From an uncultured Eubacteriales bacterium (GTDB lineage: Bacteria > Bacillota > Clostridia > Oscillospirales > CAG-272), in contig CABPZV010000072.1 in the NCBI GenBank assembly GCA_902462015.1, positions 1 through 10,093 of the forward strand: 10,093 bases of DNA, given 5' to 3'. The notes under the pieces are model-generated. The model saw only the letters and a list, made by a program, of their open reading frames with translations. It was not told the origin of the DNA and searched no databases. Numbering within the stretch: the stretch's first letter is position 1; each line of letters begins with the position of its first letter. Shown piece after piece: positions 1 to 6,154 of the stretch. The position numbers were made by a program, and so were the translations under genes.

Positions 1-1
1 T

Positions 2-157
2 AAGGATACTGTCAGTTTTCTCAATAATGAAAAGCTGTATAAGCTGTCTGTTTCTGTAGGTTATGCCCCGTATAACGAGAAATACAGCAAAACCATTGAC
101 GATATGATACGGTATGCCGATGAGAAAATGTATAAGGATAAAAAGAGTAAGAAATAA
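2..157 (+). CDS. C-terminal fragment of a GGDEF (diguanylate cyclase-type) protein, 5' truncated by the window
   Basis: An open frame enters from the left edge and stops at TAA 155-157, giving 51 residues. It contains LSVSVGYAPYNE, then TIDDMIRYADEKMYKDKK. This matches the end of GGDEF domains, where a 'S-x-G-x-A' strand is followed by a helix ending in 'AD..MY..K'. The family makes cyclic di-GMP from two GTP. The GG[DE]EF active-site loop lies upstream of the window, so I cannot say whether this copy is active or degenerate. The next gene starts 20 bp downstream on the same strand, so the two may be co-transcribed. An alternative is a degenerate GGDEF domain used only for sensing. Confidence 0.72.
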   Translation, partial: KDTVSFLNNEKLYKLSVSVGYAPYNEKYSKTIDDMIRYADEKMYKDKKSKK

Positions 158-177
158 CGGCTCGGAGGGGATATGCT

Positions 178-2619
178 TTGAGTGAAAAAGATATAAAAAC
201 AAAGCCGAAATCTACAACAAAGTCGGTGCAGAACGCTCCGAAATCTGTCAGCCGTTCTCCTGCCGAAACGGTCAAGGATATTAAAACCGTAGCGAAAGAC
301 ACTCTTGTCAGAAATGCTGTTGATAAACAGCTTGAAACAAGGCAATCTAATGAGCCGCAAAGAGCCGAGGTTGAAGCAACCGAACAGGTTGAAAGCGCCT
401 ACTACTCTGCTGCCGATACGGTCTTTCAAAAGGGCAAATCCTTTGCGGAAAACAAGCTGAAACAGCATCATCAGCAAGCGAAAACACGTGAAAGTCAAAA
501 TGCCGATATTCCGCATACACCGCAGAACGATGGCGTTCCGGAGGTGCAAAACTCGCCTAAGCAGAGTAATAATACACCTAAAACTAAGGAAAGCGTACAA
601 GCGGATAAAAGCGTTTCTGCCCTCAAGGAAACACCGAAACCGCAGTCCAAGGCTACGGCACAGGTTAAAACCAAAGAAGTATACATACAGGCACAGAAAA
701 AGGAAAGCAAGACGGCTGATAAAACCGCAGATACCGTCAAAACAAAGGCTAATTACATAAAACAGCACAAAACCGCCGAAGTCAAAGACGGCATCAAGCA
801 AAAGCCGCCCGTATCCGCACCGAAAACAAGAGAAAATAGCTCTCTTTCTTCCTCCGCTGTTCCAAAAACAAAAGAACAAGCCGTTACTGATGCACGGAAA
901 AAGTATGTTTCCGAAAAGCTGAAAACAAAGGCGAATGTTGAAAAAACGGCACAGGAAGGTCGTACTGAAGGTGTACCGGGAACAGATTATCAGCAGAAAA
1001 GAACTGAAGTGTTTACCGAAAACGAAAATATTCCAAAACAGCAGACACAGGCACAAGCTGTTAAATCTGAAACGTCTGCCCCAAAGGTAAAAACCGAAAA
1101 CTGCGTTGACGCTGCATTTTCCTCAAAGTCTATGCCAAAAACAAAGGAAAGCTATATACGCTCACAGGGTAAAACTCCTGCTGATATTATTAAAACGCCG
1201 GACAGAGCAAAAGCTGTACCAAAGCAAAATGCGCATACTGTTACCCGAAATGTATCAAGCAATGCGAAAAAGGCTGTCAAGACAAAGGACAGCTTTTCAA
1301 ACGGTGCAAGTCGAGCTGTTAAGACCGGCAATTCTTATGCTGGCAAAGCTGCAAAGCAAAAGAGTGTAAAAACAGCGAAACGGGCAGCGAAAACGCAGAA
1401 AGAGATTACCAAGAAAGCGGCAAAGCAAGCCGCAAAACAGGCTAAACAGGCAGCTCAGAAAGCGGCACAGGCAACAAAGGCTGCTACGAAAGCGGCAGTT
1501 AAAATCACTGTAAAAGTCGCTCAAATGGTCGCTGCGGCAACAAAAACGATTATATCCGCTCTTGCGGCTCTCGGCGGATGGGCGGTGCTTTTGGTCGCTC
1601 TCATTATCGTAATTGTGGTTGCGGCAATAGCGGCGTCACCGTTCGGGATATTTATATCTGATGAAGCGGCAGATAGCGACAGTATTCCTATTTCCTCTAT
1701 TGTGGCGGAGTGTAATATGGAGCTGTCAGCAAAGCTCGATGATATTGAAAATGCTGCGGCGGCAGACCGCAGTGAGATTATAGGCGAACAGGCTAATTGG
1801 GATTTGGTGCTTGCCGTCTTTGCTACAAAGGTTGCAGGCGTGGAAGATGACACTGTGGAAGATGTTGTTGTCATTACGGAGGAAAAGAAGCAAAAGCTCA
1901 AAGATGTATTTTGGGATATGCACGAAATAACCTCCCGGAGCGAAACGGTTACAAACGGCGAAACCTCGGAAAAGGTCATATATATTACGATAAATACCAA
2001 AACAAAGGACGATATGATTGCTCAGTACAGCTTTACCCGAAAACAGCAGGAAGCACTTGATACCCTTTTGGAACAGGATGAGGTGCTGATTTCAGCTACA
2101 CACTCTCTTGCAATATCAGACGGGACGGCGCAGGATATATTAAAAAACCTGCCCGACAGCCTATCGCCGGAACGTAAAAAGGTAATCAAAGCAGCTTGTT
2201 CATTGGTCGGCAAGGTCAATTACTTTTGGGGCGGCAAATCCTCTGCTATCGGCTGGGACTCAGAATGGGGCAAGCTGAAAACCGTATCCGCAGAGGGCAG
2301 CAAAACAACCGGAACAAAACGTCCGTTTGGACTTGATTGCTCTGGGTTTGTGACTTGGAGCTTTATCAATTCCGGATTTTCAGCATCCGCCATAGGACAC
2401 GGAACGCAAGGACAGATTGCAAAGTGCAACCGTATCTCTTGGAATCAGGCACAAGCCGGAGATTTGGCATTTCTCTCCGACCTATCTCATGTCGGTATTA
2501 TTGCCGGCAAGGATACAAGCGGTAATATACTTGTTATACATTGCTCGTCAGGTGCAAATAATGTGGTTATTACTACAAATTCTATATTCGGCTTTGCTGC
2601 AAGACCATACTGCTATTAA
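178..2619 (+). CDS. Membrane-anchored NlpC/P60 cell-wall hydrolase of conjugative-element type (CD1108-like)
   Basis: The protein has 813 residues. The TTG start at 178 is chosen because GGAGGGG (164-170) lies 7 bp upstream and the nearby ATG at 173 hits a stop after two codons. Residues 1-450 are Lys/Ala/Thr-rich and low complexity, with a recurring K-T-K-E/D motif followed by an Ala/Lys-rich helical stretch (about 390-445). One membrane segment lies at about 460-490. After a middle domain (about 505-650), a C-terminal NlpC/P60 fold (about 665-813) carries the Cys-His-His set: C721 in LDCSGFV, H771 in SHVGII and H788 in VIHCSS. Such enzymes cleave peptidoglycan stem peptides. In Clostridia conjugative elements they are thought to open the wall for the transfer channel. 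The basic side should be cytoplasmic and the enzyme outside. No lysozyme domain is visible, unlike Tn916 Orf14-type hydrolases. The element-type assignment is by recollection of similar proteins. Confidence 0.85.
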   Translation: MSEKDIKTKPKSTTKSVQNAPKSVSRSPAETVKDIKTVAKDTLVRNAVDKQLETRQSNEPQRAEVEATEQVESAYYSAADTVFQKGKSFAENKLKQHHQQAKTRESQNADIPHTPQNDGVPEVQNSPKQSNNTPKTKESVQADKSVSALKETPKPQSKATAQVKTKEVYIQAQKKESKTADKTADTVKTKANYIKQHKTAEVKDGIKQKPPVSAPKTRENSSLSSSAVPKTKEQAVTDARKKYVSEKLKTKANVEKTAQEGRTEGVPGTDYQQKRTEVFTENENIPKQQTQAQAVKSETSAPKVKTENCVDAAFSSKSMPKTKESYIRSQGKTPADIIKTPDRAKAVPKQNAHTVTRNVSSNAKKAVKTKDSFSNGASRAVKTGNSYAGKAAKQKSVKTAKRAAKTQKEITKKAAKQAAKQAKQAAQKAAQATKAATKAAVKITVKVAQMVAAATKTIISALAALGGWAVLLVALIIVIVVAAIAASPFGIFISDEAADSDSIPISSIVAECNMELSAKLDDIENAAAADRSEIIGEQANWDLVLAVFATKVAGVEDDTVEDVVVITEEKKQKLKDVFWDMHEITSRSETVTNGETSEKVIYITINTKTKDDMIAQYSFTRKQQEALDTLLEQDEVLISATHSLAISDGTAQDILKNLPDSLSPERKKVIKAACSLVGKVNYFWGGKSSAIGWDSEWGKLKTVSAEGSKTTGTKRPFGLDCSGFVTWSFINSGFSASAIGHGTQGQIAKCNRISWNQAQAGDLAFLSDLSHVGIIAGKDTSGNILVIHCSSGANNVVITTNSIFGFAARPYCY

Positions 2620-2639
2620 GATTGGGAGGAACAAATACA

Positions 2640-3731
2640 ATGAATTTAAAGAAAATGATTATAGGTATTTCACTTGTGTTGTCGCTGTCTTGTACAGCGG
2701 CATATGCAAGTAAAATACCGTTTTGTGATGTTACGGAACAGACACCGTACTACACAGCCATTGACAGACTGTATGATATGGGCGTAATACGAGGATATGA
2801 GGACGGCACATTCAAACCGAATGATAAAATATCCGTTGCAGAGGGTATTACGCTTGCGGAAAATTTGTTTGGTGACACTTCTGCCCTGCCAGTTAAATGG
2901 GAGAATTGGTTTTCTGCAAAATGCGGTTGGAACAATCATATCAATTTAAACAATTATCCGTTCAGGGGCGATTATAACGCAGTGATGACTTATGAAACGG
3001 CTTCGGAGCTGTTGCTTAAATTAAAGAATTTACCGTTAATAAATTCGTCTATGTGGGATAAAAAGATAAAATACGGCGCTTTTTCAGACTATACGAACAC
3101 AATGTATGTGCGAGGGTACGAAGAACACATCAGCTTTTACGGTATTACCCGTGCCGAGTTTTGCAATATGCTTGTCTTTATGCTGGATTATGACGGAGCA
3201 TATACTATTCCAAAAGCAAATGAGCCGATTATAGAGCCGGAAATATACGGAGATGCTAAAATAGTTGATTACCAAGACGCAATCTTGAACGCTCAAAGTG
3301 AAATGATATGCGTACCGGAATTTATCCGCATACACTTTATTGAAAACGGCTACAAAATTATACTTGTTTCAAACAAGGACTGGACTGATTTATTTGATAA
3401 CGCCTATGCAGGAATGTACAGTCCTCAAGAAAAAGTTATATACATACGAATGGGTTATTACGACAGTATTCCCCATGAGTTTGGTCACTACATACACGCC
3501 GTTCTGCAAGAACAATGCGGATATGATATATCCACCGATGATAATTTTAAAAAGAAGCTTGCCAATTTAAAATTTGCAGGAGATAATTATTTTATGACGA
3601 ATGATGGAGAATTTTTTTCAGAAGTATTTGAGGAATACTGTAACAACAGCAATCGGTTAAAAGAGTGCTGCGGAGATATTTATGCATATATCGACAACGC
3701 AGTAAATACCTTTACAGGCCTATGCCGATAA
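2640..3731 (+). CDS. Secreted SLH-domain protein with a lethal-factor-like (ATLF/M34-type) zinc metalloprotease domain
   Basis: The ATG at 2640 is preferred over an in-frame TTG at 2622 because GGGAGGA (2624-2630) sits 9 bp before the ATG and a signal peptide then begins at once (residues 1-23, ending AYA). The product has 363 residues. Residues about 26-78 form an SLH motif (ITLAENLF preceded by GYEDGTFKPNDKIS), and a weaker SLH-like stretch with GITRAEF follows at about 140-185. The C-terminus has HEFGH (279-283), then Y317 and EFFSE with E324. The HExxH to Tyr to Glu order, and the seven-residue Tyr-Glu gap, fit anthrax lethal factor and the Pro-Pro endopeptidases, where the two His and the Glu bind zinc. 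It begins 20 bp after the hydrolase stop, so is probably in the same operon. The likely role is a surface-tethered protease; the substrate is unknown. Confidence 0.82.
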   Translation: MNLKKMIIGISLVLSLSCTAAYASKIPFCDVTEQTPYYTAIDRLYDMGVIRGYEDGTFKPNDKISVAEGITLAENLFGDTSALPVKWENWFSAKCGWNNHINLNNYPFRGDYNAVMTYETASELLLKLKNLPLINSSMWDKKIKYGAFSDYTNTMYVRGYEEHISFYGITRAEFCNMLVFMLDYDGAYTIPKANEPIIEPEIYGDAKIVDYQDAILNAQSEMICVPEFIRIHFIENGYKIILVSNKDWTDLFDNAYAGMYSPQEKVIYIRMGYYDSIPHEFGHYIHAVLQEQCGYDISTDDNFKKKLANLKFAGDNYFMTNDGEFFSEVFEEYCNNSNRLKECCGDIYAYIDNAVNTFTGLCR

Positions 3732-3737
3732 GTAAAA

Positions 3738-3776
3738 ACAGGAAGCGGGATAACACTTGCTTCCTGTGATTTTTTT
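3738..3776 (+). terminator. Rho-independent terminator after the SLH protease gene
   Basis: A 9-bp perfect stem is formed by ACAGGAAGC (3738-3746) and GCTTCCTGT (3759-3767), followed within three bases by seven T (3770-3776). It begins 6 bp after the stop codon and closes the leftmost transcription unit, separating it from the recombinase gene. Confidence 0.85.
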
Positions 3777-3806
3777 AAACAGGCTTAAAAACCCCATTTT
3801 TGCACA

Positions 3807-3815
3807 TGGTATAAT
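3807..3815 (+). promoter_or_regulatory. Candidate extended -10 promoter for the serine recombinase
   Basis: TGG directly followed by TATAAT (3810-3815) makes an extended -10. A second TATAAT overlaps at 3815-3820. No good -35 lies 17 bp upstream, which extended -10 promoters tolerate. The site sits between inverted 8-mers ACCCCATT (3791-3798) and AATGGGGT (3818-3825), a possible operator. The recombinase ATG is about 40 bp downstream. Confidence 0.5.
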
Positions 3816-3827
3816 ATAATGGGGTAA
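3813..3827 (+). repeat. 15-bp direct repeat, left copy (flanks the serine recombinase)
   Basis: AATATAATGGGGTAA occurs here and again, identically, at 4592-4606, on either side of the serine recombinase gene. Its purpose is not clear. It may be a shared promoter or operator sequence, or a recombinase accessory site. Confidence 0.6.
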
Positions 3828-3853
3828 AGTATTTCAAAATCGGAGGTGAAAAT

Positions 3854-4483
3854 ATGACGAAATGTAATTATGATACCAATACGCAAGAGATATACGGATA
3901 TGTGAGAGTATCTTCAACCGACCAAAACGAGGACAGACAGATGCTTGAGATGCAGAGGTTAAAAATAAAAAAGAAAAATATTTATATAGATAAACAGTCC
4001 GGAAAGGATTTTAATCGCCCCAGTTATCAACGATTATTGGGGAAACTGAAAAAAGGAGATTTGCTGTATGTAAAATCCATAGACAGGCTCGGTAGGAACT
4101 ATAAGGAAATTCAAGATCAATGGCGGCTGTTGACAAAAGAAATGGAGGTTGATGTCGTGGTTATAGATATGCCGCTTTTAGATACAAGAGTTTATAAAGA
4201 CTTGATGGGAACATTCATTGCCGATTTGGTTTTGCAAGTTCTGTCTTTTGTCGCTGAAAACGAAAGAGTAAATATCCGAAAGCGGCAGGAAGAAGGCATA
4301 AAGGCGGCAAAGCTTAAAGGTGTGATGTTCGGACGTCCGATGATAAAAGTGCCCGATAATTTCGGTAGCTTGGTAAAGCAATGGGAGCGAGGGCATATAC
4401 GGGCTGAAGATGTGGCAAAAGAGTGTGATATGAGCATAGCAACCTTCTATCGTCGGCTTCGGGAGTACAGACTGACAAAATAA
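3854..4483 (+). CDS. Small serine recombinase (resolvase/invertase family), candidate invertase for the adjacent switch
   Basis: The protein has 209 residues, close to the 180-210 usual for resolvases and invertases. GGAGGTG (3842-3848) precedes the ATG. The catalytic domain begins with YGYVRVSSTDQN. By alignment with gamma-delta resolvase the nucleophile is S20, and R18 is also conserved. SGKDFNRPSYQRLL and SIDRLGRNYKEI (about 73-84) are the other active-site and dimer motifs. A long helix follows (about 110-145), then a C-terminal helix-turn-helix (about 172-205, ending IATFYRRLREY). These enzymes cut both strands with a 2-bp stagger and form a Ser-DNA link. No TnpB or transposase partner is present, which argues against IS607. 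Directly downstream lies a pair of inverted sites with a 2-bp asymmetric centre, so inversion of 4494-4647 is its most likely job. Resolution of an element multimer is the alternative. Confidence 0.9.
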   Translation: MTKCNYDTNTQEIYGYVRVSSTDQNEDRQMLEMQRLKIKKKNIYIDKQSGKDFNRPSYQRLLGKLKKGDLLYVKSIDRLGRNYKEIQDQWRLLTKEMEVDVVVIDMPLLDTRVYKDLMGTFIADLVLQVLSFVAENERVNIRKRQEEGIKAAKLKGVMFGRPMIKVPDNFGSLVKQWERGHIRAEDVAKECDMSIATFYRRLREYRLTK

Positions 4484-4526
4484 AATCTACTATCACAAAG
4501 TACACCTTTTGATAGTAGATTTTTTT
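4482..4526 (+). terminator. Strong bidirectional terminator of the serine recombinase, with a recombination site inside it
   Basis: A 14-bp perfect stem, AAAATCTACTATCA (4482-4495) with TGATAGTAGATTTT (4510-4523), overlaps the stop codon and is followed by T through 4526. On the minus strand the same stem is followed by a T-rich stretch, so it should also stop leftward transcription. The loop and upper right arm hold the left inverted repeat of switch 1 (4494-4512). The left arm lies almost entirely outside the invertible segment and the right arm inside it, so inversion would separate them. Confidence 0.85.
4494..4512 (+). repeat. Inverted repeat / recombination site L of switch 1
   Basis: AAAGTACACCTTTTGA (4497-4512) is the exact reverse complement of 4629-4644. 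With the extra three bases the match is 18 of 19. As a recombinase site it reads CACAAAGT, centre AC (4502-4503), ACCTTTTG, an imperfect dyad with a 2-bp asymmetric core. Confidence 0.8.
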
Positions 4527-4564
4527 ATGTTAAAATATTGGATTTCTCCTGTTTTTACGGGAAT

Positions 4565-4593
4565 ATTATACCAAAAAACACTCCAAATGTCAA
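4565..4593 (-). promoter_or_regulatory. Perfect consensus promoter inside switch 1, pointing left (OFF orientation)
   Basis: Read on the minus strand: TTGACA (4593-4588), a 17-bp spacer, then TATAAT (4570-4565), preceded by TGG, an extended -10. All twelve consensus bases match. Transcription should start near 4558 and run into the bidirectional terminator, giving an RNA of only about 75-80 nt. It faces away from the SLOG gene. Confidence 0.85.
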
Positions 4594-4606
4594 TATAATG
4601 GGGTAA
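4592..4606 (+). repeat. 15-bp direct repeat, right copy
   Basis: Identical to 3813-3827. Two bases overlap the -35 element of the switch 1 promoter, and the remainder lies just upstream of that promoter on its own strand, where an UP-like or operator role is possible. Confidence 0.6.
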
Positions 4607-4628
4607 TATTAAATCTTAACAACATTTT

Positions 4629-4647
4629 TCAAAAGGTGTACTTTTTG
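4629..4647 (-). repeat. Inverted repeat / recombination site R of switch 1
   Basis: TCAAAAGGTGTACTTT (4629-4644) is the exact inverse of the left copy. As a site it reads CAAAAGGT, centre GT (4638-4639), ACTTTTTG (arms match at 7 of 8). The GT centre here is the complement of the AC centre in the left copy, so the two sites are in opposite orientation, as inversion requires. Confidence 0.8.
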
Positions 4648-4685
4648 GCAAATGCGGTATGCTCACTCAAAAAGTGCATTGCCAA
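4645..4685 (+). promoter_or_regulatory. Leader hairpin touching the SLOG ribosome binding site
   Basis: TTGGCAAATGC (4645-4655) pairs with GCATTGCCAA (4676-4685) with one bulged A. The right arm runs into the first bases of AAAGGAG (4684-4690), the ribosome binding site of the gene starting at 4702. This could reduce translation initiation or stabilise the 5' end. It overlaps the outer end of recombination site R. Confidence 0.5.
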
Positions 4686-4701
4686 AGGAGTTTGATAAGT
4701 T

Positions 4702-5196
4702 ATGAATGATAGTACATCGGCTTTAAGGCAGCATCGATGCTGCTTTACCGGACACCGCCCCGAAAAGCTCGGTGTTTCCGAAGCAAGAGCAAAGGCGTTA
4801 CTAAAATCAGCCATACAACAAGCTATATCCGAAGGATATGTTACATTTCTTTCGGGTATGGCTCGTGGAATAGATTTGTGGGCAGCGGAAATTGTTATTG
4901 AAGAACGGGAAAAGAATGATAATATTCACCTTGTTTGTGTCTCACCGTTCAATGGTTTTGAAATGCGATGGTCAGAACAAGATAAAACTACCTACTATTC
5001 AATTATGGAACAAGCTGATTTGGTGAAATATATTTCACAACACTATTACAAGGCTTGCTTTCAAGTAAGAAACGAATGGATGGTTGACCGTGTTTCAAGA
5101 GTTATAGCCGCATACAACGGCACAAAAGGAGGGACAAAAAACACAATAGAATACGCAAATAGAAAAGAAATATTTGTTGAAAATATATTAGATTAA
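4702..5196 (+). CDS. SLOG-family protein (DUF1273/YpsA-like)
   Basis: The protein has 164 residues and AAAGGAG 11 bp before the ATG. It has the Rossmann-like signature of the YpsA/DUF1273 branch of SLOG: CCFTGHRPEKLG (13-24), then FLSGMARGIDLWAAE (S51 to D58 and beyond), VCVSPFNGFEMRW, and a C-terminal NEWMVDR followed by NGTKGGT. SLOG proteins bind nucleotides or nucleotide-derived ligands. The biochemical role of this branch is not settled, though members are common as cargo of Clostridia mobile elements. No partner effector (nuclease, membrane pore or NUDIX) is adjacent, so a defence role cannot be claimed. It is the first gene downstream of switch 1, and no other clear promoter is visible for it, so expression may be phase-variable. 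A tyrosine recombinase follows after 85 bp with no evident terminator. Confidence 0.85.
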   Translation: MNDSTSALRQHRCCFTGHRPEKLGVSEARAKALLKSAIQQAISEGYVTFLSGMARGIDLWAAEIVIEEREKNDNIHLVCVSPFNGFEMRWSEQDKTTYYSIMEQADLVKYISQHYYKACFQVRNEWMVDRVSRVIAAYNGTKGGTKNTIEYANRKEIFVENILD

Positions 5197-5215
5197 AAAA
5201 TAATACAGTAAATCA

Positions 5216-5244
5216 TTGACAACCTCTCTGTATATTATTATGTT
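5216..5244 (+). promoter_or_regulatory. Candidate promoter for the tyrosine recombinase, within dyads
   Basis: TTGACA (5216-5221) is followed after 17 bp by TATGTT (5239-5244), a moderate -10; TATTAT at 5233-5238 is another option. TGACAAC (5217-5223) is inverted as GTTGTCA (5271-5277), which overlaps the end of the ribosome binding site. TATTATTAT (5233-5241) is inverted as ATAATAATA (5254-5262). These dyads could be an operator or an RNA structure limiting recombinase synthesis. Confidence 0.5.
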
Positions 5245-5281
5245 CGTGATAAAATAATAATAGAAAAGGAGTTGTCATACT

Positions 5282-6121
5282 ATGAAAAAAATAACAAAAG
5301 AACTTATAAAAAAATTCCGCAGATACTTGATTGAGGAGGAAAAAGCCGCAGCAACGGTTGAGAAATATATCCGTGATATAAATGTCTTTGCTGATTGGCT
5401 CGGAGAAAAAGATCTTGATAAGGAAACGGTGCTGACTTACAAGGAGAACTTGATAAAAAACTATGCTCCGGCAAGCGTTAATTCCGTTTTATCATCGCTC
5501 AACAGTTTTTTCACATTCAATGAATGGTATAACCTCAGAGTGAAAAATCTGAAAATTCAAAGACAGATATTTGCCAATAAGGACAATGAGCTGAACAAGG
5601 AAGAATATGAACGCCTTTTAACCGCTGCAAAAAGCAAGGGAAATGAGCAGTTATATTTTTTGATGCAGACTATATGTGCAACGGGAATCCGTGTATCAGA
5701 GTTACGCTATGTAACAGTAGAAAGCTTAAAAGCACAAAAAGCACAAATCAATCTTAAGGGCAAAATGCGTGTTGTGCTACTCCCGAAAGAACTGTGTAAA
5801 ATGCTTCTGAAATACTCAAAAGAGCAAAAAGTCACAAGCGGCTCTGTATTTGTTTCAAGAAACGGAAAACCGCTTGACCGTTCTAATATCTGGAAGATGA
5901 TGAAAGCACTCTGCGAAAGCGCCGGTGTTGCAAGGGCAAAGGTATTCCCTCACAATCTCAGGCATTTATTCGCAAGAACATTCTATTCAATTCAAAAGGA
6001 TATTGTTCGCCTTGCCGATATACTCGGACATTCAAGCGTAAATACTACCCGTATATACACTATGGAAACAGGAGAAACACACCGCCGGCAAATACAGAAA
6101 TTAGGGCTTTTACGGCTATAA
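5282..6121 (+). CDS. Tyrosine recombinase (XerC/D-like), candidate invertase of switch 2
   Basis: The protein has 279 residues, with AAAAGGAG (5264-5271) before the ATG. An N-terminal SAM-like core-binding domain (about 5-95) precedes the catalytic domain (about 105-279). The active-site set is complete: R137 in ATGIRVSEL, the beta-hairpin Lys at K159 or K161, H224 and R227 in PHNLRHLF, H250 in LGHSS, and nucleophile Y259 in TRIYT. Such enzymes exchange strands through a 3'-phosphotyrosine link between short arm-and-core sites. It lacks the AP2-like arm-binding domain of conjugative-element integrases, so it resembles stand-alone inversion or dimer-resolution enzymes. Its stop codon is only 9 bp from recombination site A, and the three sites A, B and C all lie directly downstream. 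Promoter inversion by an adjacent tyrosine recombinase is well known in Clostridia and Bacteroides. The site assignment here is inference. Confidence 0.92.
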   Translation: MKKITKELIKKFRRYLIEEEKAAATVEKYIRDINVFADWLGEKDLDKETVLTYKENLIKNYAPASVNSVLSSLNSFFTFNEWYNLRVKNLKIQRQIFANKDNELNKEEYERLLTAAKSKGNEQLYFLMQTICATGIRVSELRYVTVESLKAQKAQINLKGKMRVVLLPKELCKMLLKYSKEQKVTSGSVFVSRNGKPLDRSNIWKMMKALCESAGVARAKVFPHNLRHLFARTFYSIQKDIVRLADILGHSSVNTTRIYTMETGETHRRQIQKLGLLRL

Positions 6122-6154
6122 AAAGAAAAAACCACATAATCGAAATTATGTGGT
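6121..6154 (-). terminator. Leftward terminator formed by site A
   Basis: On the minus strand, the 10-bp stem of site A with a TTCG loop is followed directly by TTTTTT, C, and more T (6131-6121). This looks like an intrinsic terminator for RNA starting at the switch 2 promoter, giving a transcript of about 60 nt and protecting the recombinase gene from antisense transcription. Confidence 0.6.
6131..6154 (-). repeat. Recombination site A of switch 2
   Basis: The arms ACCACATAAT (6131-6140) and ATTATGTGGT (6145-6154) are perfect inverses around the asymmetric centre CGAA (6141-6144). Read on the minus strand, 22 of 24 bases match site B, and the last 21 match without a break. The centre is CGAA here and TTCG in B and C, so A is inverted relative to both. 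Confidence 0.85.

Larger units (their letters stand above)
4494..4647. other. Candidate invertible promoter segment (inverton), switch 1
   Basis: The segment is 154 bp and bounded by inverted repeats (4494-4512 and 4629-4647). It contains one perfect consensus promoter on the minus strand (4565-4593) and lies just after a serine recombinase gene. As given, the promoter points left into a terminator. Inversion would place TTGACA at about 4548-4553 and TATAAT at about 4571-4576 on the + strand, roughly 125 bp before the SLOG gene start. That inversion occurs is inferred; the parts are visible. Confidence 0.75.

Noticed and set aside
823..840. Pro-Pro-Val stretch in the hydrolase (KPPVSAP) as a target of the neighbouring lethal-factor-like protease
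   Set aside because: It lies on the N-terminal side of the membrane segment, predicted cytoplasmic, whereas the protease is secreted. The motif is too short to argue from.
61..1056. Long minus-strand open frame (331 codons) opposite the hydrolase gene
   Set aside because: It is antisense to the Lys-rich low-complexity region. Its Phe/Leu/Cys/Arg-rich translation is what AAA/AAG and GCA codons give in reverse. It has no family motif and opposes a clear gene.
3854..4483. Serine recombinase as an IS607-type transposase
   Set aside because: IS607 transposases carry the DNA-binding domain first and are paired with TnpB. Here the catalytic domain is first, the helix-turn-helix last, and no TnpB is present.
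4527..4604. Small + strand frame of 23 codons (ATG 4527 to TAA) within switch 1
   Set aside because: No ribosome binding site; it starts in a terminator T-run and overlaps the switch promoter.
5282..6121. Tyrosine recombinase as integrase of the conjugative element
   Set aside because: There is no N-terminal AP2-like arm-binding domain and no excisionase gene or tRNA attachment site nearby. The matching inverted sites directly downstream fit inversion better. A role in element integration is not fully excluded.
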